NCBI GenBank assembly: GCA_017452945.1
Contig: JAFTLD010000010.1
Location: forward strand, 1-11,341
Reading direction: 5' to 3'
Length of the DNA stretch: 11,341 nt
From: Clostridia bacterium
GTDB taxonomy: Bacteria; Bacillota_A; Clostridia; Oscillospirales; CAG-272
Positions within the stretch are counted from its first letter, which is position 1. Each line of letters opens with the position of its first letter. Below the pieces are notes generated by a model, which did no database searches, was not told the DNA's origin, and saw nothing but the letters and a program-made list of their open reading frames with translations. The position numbers and the translations under genes are program-made. Of this stretch, positions 1-5,307 are shown piece after piece.

Positions 1-1008
1 ACCGAATCCGGCACGACGAGCAGCTATTACTTCCAGCGCAACCTTCTCGGAGATGTCATTGGTATTTATAACACCAGCGGAATAAAAGTTGGCGGATACG
101 CGTACGACGCTTGGGGTAATTGTACCATCACGCTCAACACCAATAACATTGCAACCAAGAACCCGATCAGATACCGCGGCTACTATTACGACGAGGAATC
201 CGGGCTGTACTACCTCAACGCGCGTTACTATTCTCCCACTTGGCGTAGATTTATCTCGCCTGACGATACCGCTTATCTGGATACAGAGAATCCCAATGGG
301 TTGAACCTGTATACGTATTGTAATAATGATCCGGTCAATTACGCAGATCCGAGTGGGCACATGGCGTTTTTTGTTGCAACGGCAATTGGTTGTGCGCTCA
401 TCGGTTTAGGTTGGGCAGCGTATAGCGATTATACTGCTGATGGTATTTGGTTTAATGGTTCTGTTGGAACCTATATTGGATATACTTTGTGTGGTGCTGT
501 AATCGGAGCTACAATTGGACTCGCTGCCGCATCTTTATTAGCAGGCACTTTTGTCGCAAGTTGTGCTCAGGTATATATGGGACTAAATGGGCTAGCCTGG
601 GCGTTAACTTTGGGAGGTCCAGGGGCTGCAGGACTATATATGATCAATAATTTGCTAAATTCAATTCATGTGAATGCACCATGGCTTGGCTATTATCCGC
701 CTAATAATGGCTTTAGCGGTTCCACTGAAACCATAACACTACAAAGTGGCACCATATTGCAACGCTTCGGCGGTACAGGCGGGTCTTATGTTGCACCATA
801 TTATACAGCTCCAATGAGTTTATCATTGCCATATGCGCAGTTGCCCAATATGAACAATCCCCAACTTTACATTTTGAACCAATCTCTCGAAGTAACCGCG
901 GGAACCGCGGCACCTTGGTTTGGTCAATATGGTGGAGGAACGCAGTATTTGCTGCCTCAAGCAATCAGAGAGCTGTTAGAACTTGGTATTATATCGAAGT
1001 ATCCGTGA
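1..1008 (+). CDS. Rhs/YD-repeat polymorphic toxin, 3' end, with TNT-like NAD-glycohydrolase tip (5' partial)
   Basis: Frame 1 is open from the first base, so the start lies outside the window; numbering here counts window codons. Codons 1-120 are a typical Rhs-associated core: YAYDAWGN, then RYRGYYYDEESGLYYLNARYY, then NPNGLNLYTYCNNDPVNYADPSGH. After DPSGH (116-120) the sequence changes to a Gly/Ala-rich hydrophobic stretch (about 121-215), a likely pre-toxin or translocation segment. Codons about 245-335 match the TNT family pattern: GTILQRFGG, APWFGQ, GGGTQYLLP, then a closing helix. R255 and Q315 fit the NAD-binding Arg and catalytic Gln known in this family. Known TNT enzymes hydrolyse NAD+ and kill target cells. 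Oddly, there is no histidine after codon 223, although the Mycobacterium enzyme uses one. The tip is more A+T-rich than the core, as expected for exchanged tips. The Rhs call is firm; the TNT call rests on recalled motifs. Confidence 0.88.
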   Translation, partial: TESGTTSSYYFQRNLLGDVIGIYNTSGIKVGGYAYDAWGNCTITLNTNNIATKNPIRYRGYYYDEESGLYYLNARYYSPTWRRFISPDDTAYLDTENPNGLNLYTYCNNDPVNYADPSGHMAFFVATAIGCALIGLGWAAYSDYTADGIWFNGSVGTYIGYTLCGAVIGATIGLAAASLLAGTFVASCAQVYMGLNGLAWALTLGGPGAAGLYMINNLLNSIHVNAPWLGYYPPNNGFSGSTETITLQSGTILQRFGGTGGSYVAPYYTAPMSLSLPYAQLPNMNNPQLYILNQSLEVTAGTAAPWFGQYGGGTQYLLPQAIRELLELGIISKYP

Positions 1009-1018
1009 GGTAATCTAT

Positions 1019-1282
1019 ATGACTTATGGTGAATTATTACGTCAAATAAGCGAAAATCAAGAGCTTGGTGAGCGGCTATACATTTGTACCTTTTTTACTT
1101 GTGATTACGAAAAAATGCGAAGAGCTACGGTGACAATGGTAAAAAACGTTTTAGGCAAGTACGTGGTTACCCGGTGGTCAGATTTTGAATATGGCAGATA
1201 TCTTGTAAAAAAAGAGTTCACCGATAAAGACTTAGCATCGGATTGTGCTTGGGATTTGTTATACAGATACCCAAAGACATGA
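1019..1282 (+). CDS. Small protein, probable immunity partner of the TNT-like toxin
   Basis: This encodes 87 aa. I chose the ATG at 1019 because GAGG (1007-1010), overlapping the toxin stop codon, sits 8 bases before it; an in-frame TTG at 983 inside the toxin gene lacks such a site. The protein is small, soluble-looking and rich in Tyr, Asp and Lys, with no signal peptide or membrane segment. I do not recognise its family. A small cytosolic gene directly after an Rhs toxin tip is the standard place for an immunity gene, so its likely role is to bind and block the NAD glycohydrolase. It is shorter than the known mycobacterial TNT antidote as I recall it (about 170 aa). Its stop codon is only some 70 bases before the repeat-rich spacer, so loss of an original 3' end cannot be excluded. 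The function is inferred from position alone. Confidence 0.68.
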   Translation: MTYGELLRQISENQELGERLYICTFFTCDYEKMRRATVTMVKNVLGKYVVTRWSDFEYGRYLVKKEFTDKDLASDCAWDLLYRYPKT

Positions 1283-1353
1283 TCACAAGTCGCTGTAAAG
1301 AGGACGGTTGTGTCTCTCCCCCGCTTGGTTGTGATGCGGGAGCAAGCCCCCGC

Positions 1354-1383
1354 CCTACGGGAGCACCCGTCCTACGGGAGCAC
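1354..1383 (+). repeat. Two direct copies of a 13-bp motif
   Basis: CCTACGGGAGCAC occurs at 1354-1366 and again at 1371-1383, a period of 17. The sequence before the first copy (from about 1337) holds related GCGGGAGCA and CCCCCGCC pieces. It looks like a short, G+C-rich dispersed repeat of the kind scattered in the intergenic DNA of gut Clostridia. I see no coding function. Confidence 0.6.
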
Positions 1384-1443
1384 ATCCGCCCTGCGTACCA
1401 AAAGCAAAAAACACAACTGCGCGCTCGGGGATTGCGTCTTGGC

Positions 1444-1522
1444 GGGGACGGAGCATTGTTACGCCGCGCTGTAACCGAACATGACACAAAAAACAATCAC
1501 GCGGTGTAACAAGGGCCTGTCC
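1444..1522. repeat. REP-like imperfect hairpin element, 79 nt, copy 1
   Basis: The left end (GGGGACGGAGCATTGTTACG) and the right end (CGGTGTAACAAGGGCCTGTCC, read as its complement) form an imperfect stem closing on a middle that contains GAACATGACACAAAAA. A second 79-nt copy lies at 1708-1786. The ends are related to the 27-nt palindrome at 2391-2417 through the shared GTAACA and GGACNGTCC pieces. This fits a non-autonomous repeat mobilised by a REP-associated transposase. Confidence 0.75.
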
Positions 1523-1579
1523 ATCCGACAGATCAGCCGCCTGACGGGGATCAGCTTTGGTATTGTTTCAAAAGTTTAA
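1508..1579 (+). pseudogene. Remnant: C-terminal tail of a REP-associated Y1 transposase (RAYT)
   Basis: Read in frame from 1508, the sequence gives N-K-G-L-S-I-R-Q-I-S-R-L-T-G-I-S-F-G-I-V followed by S-K-V and a stop at 1577-1579. This is the characteristic C-terminal helix-turn-helix tail of Firmicute IS200-like/Y1 (RAYT) transposases. Nothing upstream encodes the catalytic HUH and Tyr part, so only a tail of about 23 residues survives. Its first five codons coincide with the right end of the 79-nt repeat (1508-1522), so the fragment may have been joined there by short homology. Non-functional. Confidence 0.7.
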
Positions 1580-1603
1580 CTAAATTACGCGCGCATAACA
1601 GGT

Positions 1604-1663
1604 GGACGGAACCATGTTACATTGCGCTCCCTTGAGTCGCTGCAACGTAACGTGGACCCGTCC
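1604..1663. repeat. REP-like hairpin, 60 nt
   Basis: GGACGGAACCATGTTACATTGC at 1604-1625 pairs imperfectly with GCAACGTAACGTGGACCCGTCC at 1642-1663 across a loop of about 16 nt. The order of parts (GGACGG, then GTTAC, loop, then GTAAC, then CCGTCC) matches the other elements in this cluster. Confidence 0.65.
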
Positions 1664-1711
1664 CCGCAGTTACACGCTTGGTTAACCGTTCGGGGATGCG
1701 TGTAACCGGGG
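1662..1711. repeat. REP-like hairpin, 50 nt
   Basis: CCCCGCAGTTACACGC (1662-1677) pairs with GCGTGTAACCGGGG (1698-1711), with a two-base bulge in the left arm and a loop of about 20 nt. It overlaps the ends of the neighbouring elements, so the units form a continuous chain. Confidence 0.65.
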
Positions 1712-1786
1712 ACGGAGCATTGTTACGCCGCGCAACACCCGAACATGACACAAAAACCGATCACGCGGTGTAACAAGGGCCTGTCC
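1708..1786. repeat. REP-like imperfect hairpin element, 79 nt, copy 2
   Basis: Same length and order of parts as 1444-1522: GGGGACGGAGCATTGTTACG at the left, GAACATGACACAAAAA in the middle, CACGCGGTGTAACAAGGG then CCTGTCC at the right. Differences are confined to a few positions in the inner part. Two near-identical copies 264 bp apart show a defined unit rather than chance structure. Confidence 0.75.
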
Positions 1787-1810
1787 CCCGTTACGCGCAA
1801 CATGTAAAAA

Positions 1811-1829
1811 TCCCTTATAGTATAAGGGA
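1811..1829. repeat. Perfect 9-bp palindrome
   Basis: TCCCTTATA, a central G, and TATAAGGGA form a perfect inverted repeat. It is A+T-rich, unlike the neighbouring elements. It lacks a T-run after the stem, so it is not a clear terminator. It could be an operator or simply the core of another repeat. Confidence 0.55.
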
Positions 1830-1835
1830 AATTAA

Positions 1836-1862
1836 CGTAACAGAGAACCGTCCCATGTTACA
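1836..1862. repeat. 27-nt palindromic element, diverged copy upstream of the orphan gene
   Basis: This 27-nt stretch begins CGTAACAG and ends ATGTTACA. It aligns without gaps to the perfect palindrome at 2391-2417, with 22 of 27 bases the same by hand count. The two copies flank the A+T-rich gene at 1930-2373. Confidence 0.65.
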
Positions 1863-1929
1863 GGTTTATATGCAAGCTTTGCGTACTTTGAACAAAGGAA
1901 TTCAATTTTTGGTAAAGCGAGTTTAATTT

Positions 1930-2373
1930 ATGAAAGAGAGATTATCACCTTCACGGGACATAAATAATGTGTTATCTAAATTAGGAGTAATCGTACAACA
2001 GCGAAACGGACTTGTTAGTCGTGTGGAAGATTGCGAATGGATTCCTTACTACATGTTCAGATTTGATGATACTATCGAGAAATCCATATATGATGATATA
2101 AAGCATTGTATAGAAACATTTGATGGAAAGTTAAAATGGACACTATATTATGAGCCTAATCAACCACCTAAGCGTTTGTATGTTATTGTTCCACAAAAAT
2201 ATGCTAACAAAGCTGCAAGAGGAAGACGCAAAAATGCGAGAGGCATGTATGTAAAAGCACCAATATTTGAGGATGAGCTTTATGGCGAAGAGGCATTTTG
2301 GCAAACTTGCAATTTGGCTATACTAGACACACCTAAGTTAATTGATTGGATTTCAAATTGGTTCGATATTTAA
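1930..2373 (+). CDS. Unrecognised A+T-rich 147-aa protein, possibly an orphan immunity protein
   Basis: I do not recognise this protein. The ATG at 1930 is the only possible start in this part, because an in-frame stop lies at 1924-1926. There is no convincing ribosome site before it (only GCGAG at 1918-1922), so expression may be weak or coupled to something lost. The sequence is soluble-looking, with many aromatic residues (YYMFRFDD, WTLYYEPNQPPKRLYVIVP), a basic patch (about 96-104, ARGRRKNAR) and an acidic, Trp-rich C-terminus ending in WISNWFDI. Its base composition is clearly richer in A+T than the housekeeping genes downstream. Between repeats, downstream of a polymorphic toxin, it could be an immunity gene left from an earlier toxin tip. 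The 18 codons just before it (1870-1926, ending IQFLVKRV then stop) might be the tail of such a tip. Both ideas are inference. Confidence 0.62.
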   Translation: MKERLSPSRDINNVLSKLGVIVQQRNGLVSRVEDCEWIPYYMFRFDDTIEKSIYDDIKHCIETFDGKLKWTLYYEPNQPPKRLYVIVPQKYANKAARGRRKNARGMYVKAPIFEDELYGEEAFWQTCNLAILDTPKLIDWISNWFDI

Positions 2374-2390
2374 ATGATTTATACCTATAG

Positions 2391-2417
2391 TGTAACAGGG
2401 GACAGTCCCCTGTTACA
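2391..2417. repeat. Perfect 27-nt palindrome downstream of the orphan gene
   Basis: TGTAACAGGGGAC, a central A, and GTCCCCTGTTACA form two perfect 13-bp arms. It is the cleanest member of the REP-like family in this window and lies 17 bases after the stop codon of the orphan gene. It may also act as a weak bidirectional hairpin, but no T-run follows. Confidence 0.8.
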
Positions 2418-2442
2418 CCCGACTCTCTGCCACATGAGCAAG

Positions 2443-2477
2443 CCCCCGTTCCGCTCAGCGGAACGGGGGGCATTTTT
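2443..2477 (+). terminator. Strong intrinsic terminator
   Basis: A perfect 12-bp G+C-rich stem (CCCCCGTTCCGC at 2443-2454, GCGGAACGGGGG at 2458-2469) with a 3-nt loop is followed by GCATTTTT. It separates the accessory island from the riboswitch-kinase unit. Confidence 0.85.
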
Positions 2478-2485
2478 AGGGGGGA

Positions 2486-2514
2486 TTGACAAATGCTGCC
2501 ATATATGATATACT
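2486..2514 (+). promoter_or_regulatory. SigA-type promoter of the riboswitch-kinase unit
   Basis: TTGACA (2486-2491, perfect -35), a 17-base spacer and TATACT (2509-2514, five of six) make a near-consensus housekeeping promoter. The predicted start of transcription is near 2521, just before the riboswitch. A promoter this strong is consistent with control by termination rather than by initiation. Confidence 0.85.
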
Positions 2515-2537
2515 GAATACGAGGAGAGATCCGAAAA

Positions 2538-2609
2538 TATGGGGTATAGGCCTGTAATAAGGGCAGGCGTTTCTACAGACCACCGATAATGGTTGACTAC
2601 CGGGGCATA
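2538..2609 (+). promoter_or_regulatory. Purine riboswitch aptamer, guanine type (C at the specificity position)
   Basis: P1 is GGTA 2543-2546 with TACC 2598-2601, possibly extended by TATG 2538-2541 with CATA 2606-2609 across an asymmetric internal loop. P2 is 2550-2555 with 2563-2568, with loop AATAAGG. J2/3 is TTTCTAC (2570-2576). P3 is 2578-2582 with 2590-2594, with loop CCGATAA. J3/1 is GAC followed by TA (2595-2599). The loop GG (2561-2562) can pair with CC (2583-2584), the known loop-loop contact. In xpt numbering U22, U47, U51 and C74 are present (C74 is 2597), which predicts guanine or hypoxanthine rather than adenine. Departures from consensus are an A-G mismatch at the base of P3 (54-72), a short uninterrupted P1, and changed bases in both loops. 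The family call is firm; the exact ligand is inferred. Confidence 0.88.
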
Positions 2610-2638
2610 ACCGATAGCCAACCTTTTTTGTCTTTTTT
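2591..2638 (+). terminator. Riboswitch expression-platform terminator, exclusive with the aptamer
   Basis: The left arm is GGTTG-A-CTA-C-CGG (2591-2603), the loop is GGCATAA, and the right arm is CCG-A-TAG-C-CAACC (2611-2623). The pairs G-G-T-T-G, C-T-A and C-G-G are separated by two mismatches. Six T (2624-2629) and a second T-run (2633-2638) follow. The left arm uses the 3' strand of P3, the ligand-contact C and the 3' strand of P1, so a folded aptamer blocks the terminator. This is the pbuE-like arrangement and predicts that ligand raises expression. Confidence 0.8.
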
Positions 2639-2704
2639 AGGGAATATCGGTACACTTTCGCGCATACAATACACGATAAGATATACGGATAAAGGAGAAA
2701 GACT

Positions 2705-4405
2705 ATGAAATTATGGATAGATGGAAGAGAATTTGAGGCACGGGCAGGGCAATCGCTGCTGGATATCGTGCAGGAATTGGGACTTTGCACAGGCAGGCTT
2801 TCGGATGATCCGCTGGTGGCCAAAATTGCGGGCGAGGTGTTTACCCTAAACTATATACCGCTGCGGCAAAAGGACGTTTTGCCGGACAGGGAATCTAAGC
2901 GCAAGGCAATGGCTGCCTCGGGCGGAAAGATCCGCCTTTTGCGCTATGCCGATGCGGCGGGGAAGGCAGCATACACGCGCACGGCACAGTTTGTGCTGTT
3001 CCTTGCATTGCATGAGCTGTGGCCGGGGGCGCGTGCCACTATGCGCTGTACGCTGGGCTCTGCCTTGTATATCAAGGTGTCAGGCGCTTCGGATTTTTCT
3101 GCCGAGCGGCTGCGCGCGCGCGTGTCGGACATTGTTGCACGTGATATTTCGCTTAATTTCCACCGCATTCCCACCGAGCAAGCGATTGCGCTGTATAGCG
3201 AGCGCGGACAGACCGATAAGGCAAGGCTGCTTTCTTACCGCACGCATCCTACGCTGGACGTGTATGAATACGGTGATTTTGCCGACTATTATTACGGTGA
3301 AATGGCACCGAGCACAGCGTATTTGCGCACCTGGGAAATTTATCCCACAGCAGACGGCTTTGTGTTCGTGTTTCCCGATGCGGAAGATCCCGACCGTGTT
3401 TCGCCTTATTGCGAAATGGAGAATTACTACAACGTGTACAGTGAGGGGATCGCATGGGGCAATCTGATGGGCTGCCGCACGGTTGCCGATCTGAACGAAA
3501 TGGTGGATTCGGGGAGCATTCGCGAGCTGATCCGTGTCAACGAAGCGTTACATGAGAAGAGATTTTCGCAGGTGGCGGATATGATCTGCTCACGAGGTGC
3601 GCGTGCGGTCATGCTGGCAGGTCCCAGCTCGTCGGGCAAAACTACCTCTGCCAACCGCCTTGCCACGCAGCTGCGCGTGCATGGTAAAAAGCCGATCCTG
3701 ATGAGCCTTGACGACTACTATATCGACCGCGACAAGATCGCGCCCGGTCCCGACGGAAAGGTGGATCTGGAGCATATCAACACGATTGATACGGTGTTGT
3801 TTGGCGACCATCTCCGCACCCTGTTGGCAGGCGGAGAGGTCGAGCTCCCCTCGTTCAATTTCAAATTGGGTAAGAGGGAATGGAGAGGCCACACGCTGCA
3901 GCTGGATGCCGATTCGGTCATCATCGTCGAAGGGCTGCATGCGCTCAATCCCGTCATGCTGCCTGAAGACCTGTCACCCGACGCAGTATTCAAGCTGTTT
4001 GTATGCCCCCTCTTGCCGCTCAATCTGGATCTGCACAACCGTATTCCGTCCAGCTATTTGCGTCTGCTTCGACGCATTGTGCGTGATTTTGAATTCCGAG
4101 GCTCATCGGTCAGCGGGACGCTTTCCATGTGGGATTCGGTCAGACGCGGTGAGGCACGCTGGATTTTCCCGTTCCAGGAGCAGGCCGACGTGATCTTCAA
4201 CAGCTCTACGCTGTATGAGCTTGCAGTGCTGAAAAAGCATATTTTCCCGCTTCTGGTAGCGGTTGAACCGGACGACGAATACTATGAAGAGGTGCGCGCC
4301 ATCGTCAAGGTGCTGAATTTTGTACATGAAGCCGACGTGGACGACGAGATCCCGCCCACAAGCCTTGTACGCGAATTCATCGGCGGCAACAGCTTTTACA
4401 GATGA
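2705..4405 (+). CDS. TGS/SAD-domain P-loop nucleoside kinase (uridine-kinase-like)
   Basis: This encodes 566 aa; AAAGGAG (2691-2697) sits 7 bases before the ATG. Residues 1-60 look like a TGS/ubiquitin-like fold (MKLWIDGREFEARAGQSLLDIV). About 80-240 resembles the second additional domain of threonyl-tRNA synthetase, but with a single H103 (LHELWPG) instead of its HxxxH zinc pair, so it is not obviously an editing enzyme. About 298-500 is a PRK/Udk-type kinase: Walker A GPSSSGKT (306-313), SLDDYYID (334-341), VEGLHALN (407-414). Members of this three-part family are annotated as nucleoside or uridine kinases, and few are characterised to my knowledge. The kinase part would transfer phosphate from ATP to a nucleoside in salvage. 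It stands alone behind a guanine-type riboswitch, which hints at a purine nucleoside substrate or at purine/pyrimidine balancing. The substrate is not shown by the sequence. Confidence 0.87.
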   Translation: MKLWIDGREFEARAGQSLLDIVQELGLCTGRLSDDPLVAKIAGEVFTLNYIPLRQKDVLPDRESKRKAMAASGGKIRLLRYADAAGKAAYTRTAQFVLFLALHELWPGARATMRCTLGSALYIKVSGASDFSAERLRARVSDIVARDISLNFHRIPTEQAIALYSERGQTDKARLLSYRTHPTLDVYEYGDFADYYYGEMAPSTAYLRTWEIYPTADGFVFVFPDAEDPDRVSPYCEMENYYNVYSEGIAWGNLMGCRTVADLNEMVDSGSIRELIRVNEALHEKRFSQVADMICSRGARAVMLAGPSSSGKTTSANRLATQLRVHGKKPILMSLDDYYIDRDKIAPGPDGKVDLEHINTIDTVLFGDHLRTLLAGGEVELPSFNFKLGKREWRGHTLQLDADSVIIVEGLHALNPVMLPEDLSPDAVFKLFVCPLLPLNLDLHNRIPSSYLRLLRRIVRDFEFRGSSVSGTLSMWDSVRRGEARWIFPFQEQADVIFNSSTLYELAVLKKHIFPLLVAVEPDDEYYEEVRAIVKVLNFVHEADVDDEIPPTSLVREFIGGNSFYR

Positions 4406-4429
4406 TTGAGATCGACACTATCATACATT

Positions 4430-4458
4430 TTCCAAAAAGTTAAGCTTCGCAGTATAAT
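4430..4458 (+). promoter_or_regulatory. Weak candidate promoter upstream of spoVT
   Basis: TATAAT at 4453-4458 is a perfect -10, but the matching -35 (TTCCAA, 17-base spacing) is poor. SpoVT genes are often read by the forespore factor SigG, and I could not place a good SigG promoter by eye. If 4453 is used, the transcript has a leader of about 150 nt. Confidence 0.3.
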
Positions 4459-4498
4459 TTCCTTCTCACGACAAATACTAACATCACGGTTTGAATTG

Positions 4499-4588
4499 TG
4501 CAGGGGCGGGCATCGCCATTCCGCTAAAGAATCGACATCTTGAAACGGACGGCTAAATTTTGGCATAGTCGAAATTCCCGCCTCTGCA
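4499..4588 (+). other. Possible structured leader RNA before spoVT
   Basis: TGCAGGGGCGGG (4499-4510) can pair with CCCGCCTCTGCA (4577-4588) over 12 bp with a single G-U pair, enclosing about 66 nt. Within it, TCGAC (4532-4536) and GTCGA (4568-4572) can also pair. No T-run follows, so it is not a terminator. I do not recognise it as a known riboswitch class. Confidence 0.4.
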
Positions 4589-4598
4589 AATGCATTTG
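4587..4598. promoter_or_regulatory. 12-bp perfect palindrome just before the spoVT ribosome site
   Basis: CAAATGCATTTG is fully self-complementary and ends 2 bases before AAAGGAG (4601-4607). It shares its first two bases with the 3' arm of the long helix at 4499-4588. It may be an operator or part of the leader fold; AbrB-family proteins bind A+T-rich DNA, but no specific link can be read here. Confidence 0.35.
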
Positions 4599-4617
4599 TA
4601 AAAGGAGAATTATATAT

Positions 4618-5172
4618 ATGAAAGCCACAGGAATTGTAAGAAGAATCGACGATCTTGGACGTGTTGTGATCCCCAAGGAGATCAGAAGAACCATGAGAAT
4701 CCGCGAGGGGGACCCGCTGGAAATTTTTACTGACCGCGAGGGCGAGGTCATTTTCAAGAAGTATTCGCCCATTGGTGAGCTGGCCTCTTTTGCCGGACAG
4801 TATGCTGAGACCTTGCATAAGATCTGCGGTCTGGGAGTGGTGATCTGTGACCGTGACGCAGTCATTGCGTCCGCGGGTGTGTCACGAAAGGAGTATGCGG
4901 ATAAGGCGCTTTCCGAGGAGCTGGAGAGCGTGATCGAGGGCAGAAGCCTGTACGTTTGGCGCGAAGGTGAAGAGAAATATCCTGTTATTTCGTATGAAAC
5001 AGCGCATTTTGTCAGTTGTGCCATGCCCATTATCAGCGAGGGCGATATCGTGGGCTGCGTGGTGTCTGTGGCGGATAAGTCGGTCGAACGTGCGGGAGAA
5101 ATGCACAGTGACGTGGAATGCAAGCTGGTGCAGACCGCGGCCAGCTTTCTTGGCAGACAATTGGAGGGATGA
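4618..5172 (+). CDS. spoVT: Stage V sporulation regulator SpoVT (AbrB/MazE-type DNA-binding protein)
   Basis: This encodes 184 aa, close to the roughly 178 aa of Bacillus SpoVT. The ATG at 4618 is chosen because MKATGIVRRIDDLGRVVIPK is the standard N-terminus of the family and AAAGGAG (4601-4607) lies 10 bases before it; in-frame codons upstream are not conserved-looking. Residues 1-50 form the swapped-hairpin AbrB DNA-binding domain (DDLGRVVIPKEIRRTMRIREGDPLEIF). Residues about 55-184 form the GAF-like sensory domain (GLGVVICDRDAVIASAGVSRKEY ... VSCAMPIISEGDIVGCVVSVADK). In Bacillus it tunes forespore SigG genes late in sporulation. The gene is monocistronic, with its own terminator after it. 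It suggests an endospore-forming ancestry, although related AbrB/GAF proteins also occur in Clostridia that rarely sporulate. Confidence 0.93.
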   Translation: MKATGIVRRIDDLGRVVIPKEIRRTMRIREGDPLEIFTDREGEVIFKKYSPIGELASFAGQYAETLHKICGLGVVICDRDAVIASAGVSRKEYADKALSEELESVIEGRSLYVWREGEEKYPVISYETAHFVSCAMPIISEGDIVGCVVSVADKSVERAGEMHSDVECKLVQTAASFLGRQLEG

Positions 5173-5178
5173 GCTCAG

Positions 5179-5207
5179 GGTGGACGCGAATGCGTCCACC
5201 TTTTGTT
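5179..5207 (+). terminator. Intrinsic terminator of spoVT
   Basis: GGTGGACGC (5179-5187), loop GAAT, GCGTCCACC (5192-5200) form a perfect 9-bp stem, followed by TTTTGTT. It begins 6 bases after the spoVT stop codon. I see no feature in the 70 bases that follow (5208-5278). Confidence 0.85.
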
Positions 5208-5278
5208 ATCGGAGCCACCGCTTGGCGGCTTGGGCCTCTGCTTTCCTTAAATATTGTATGAATTTGTCACCAAAGACC

Positions 5279-5307
5279 TTGATTTTTGGCGTATATCTTG
5301 GTATAAT
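5279..5307 (+). promoter_or_regulatory. SigA-type promoter of the dCMP deaminase-lipoprotein-rimI-tsaD unit
   Basis: TTGATT (5279-5284), a 17-base spacer and a perfect TATAAT (5302-5307) predict a transcript starting near 5314, giving a leader of about 44 nt before the deaminase start codon. There is no other clear promoter before tsaD, so the four genes are probably read together. Confidence 0.78.

Noticed and set aside
1243..1509. An 88-codon open frame on the + strand in the repeat region, and a 92-codon one on the - strand over the same bases
   Set aside because: Both run through palindromic repeats, have no ribosome site and give low-complexity Pro/Arg/Gly-rich peptides without family features.
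2391..2417. The 27-nt palindrome as the terminator of the orphan gene
   Set aside because: No T-run follows the stem, it has a diverged relative at 1836-1862, and a much better terminator lies at 2443-2477.
2543..2601. Adenine riboswitch
   Set aside because: The layout resembles the adenine pbuE switch, but the ligand-pairing base (2597) is C, not U.
2946..3467. 173-codon alternative + frame within the kinase gene
   Set aside because: Out-of-frame reading of a G+C-rich conserved gene; the peptide is Cys/Arg-rich without any domain.
4540..4617. N-terminal extension of SpoVT
   Set aside because: The added residues do not resemble the family, they overlap the leader helix, and the ribosome site fits ATG 4618.
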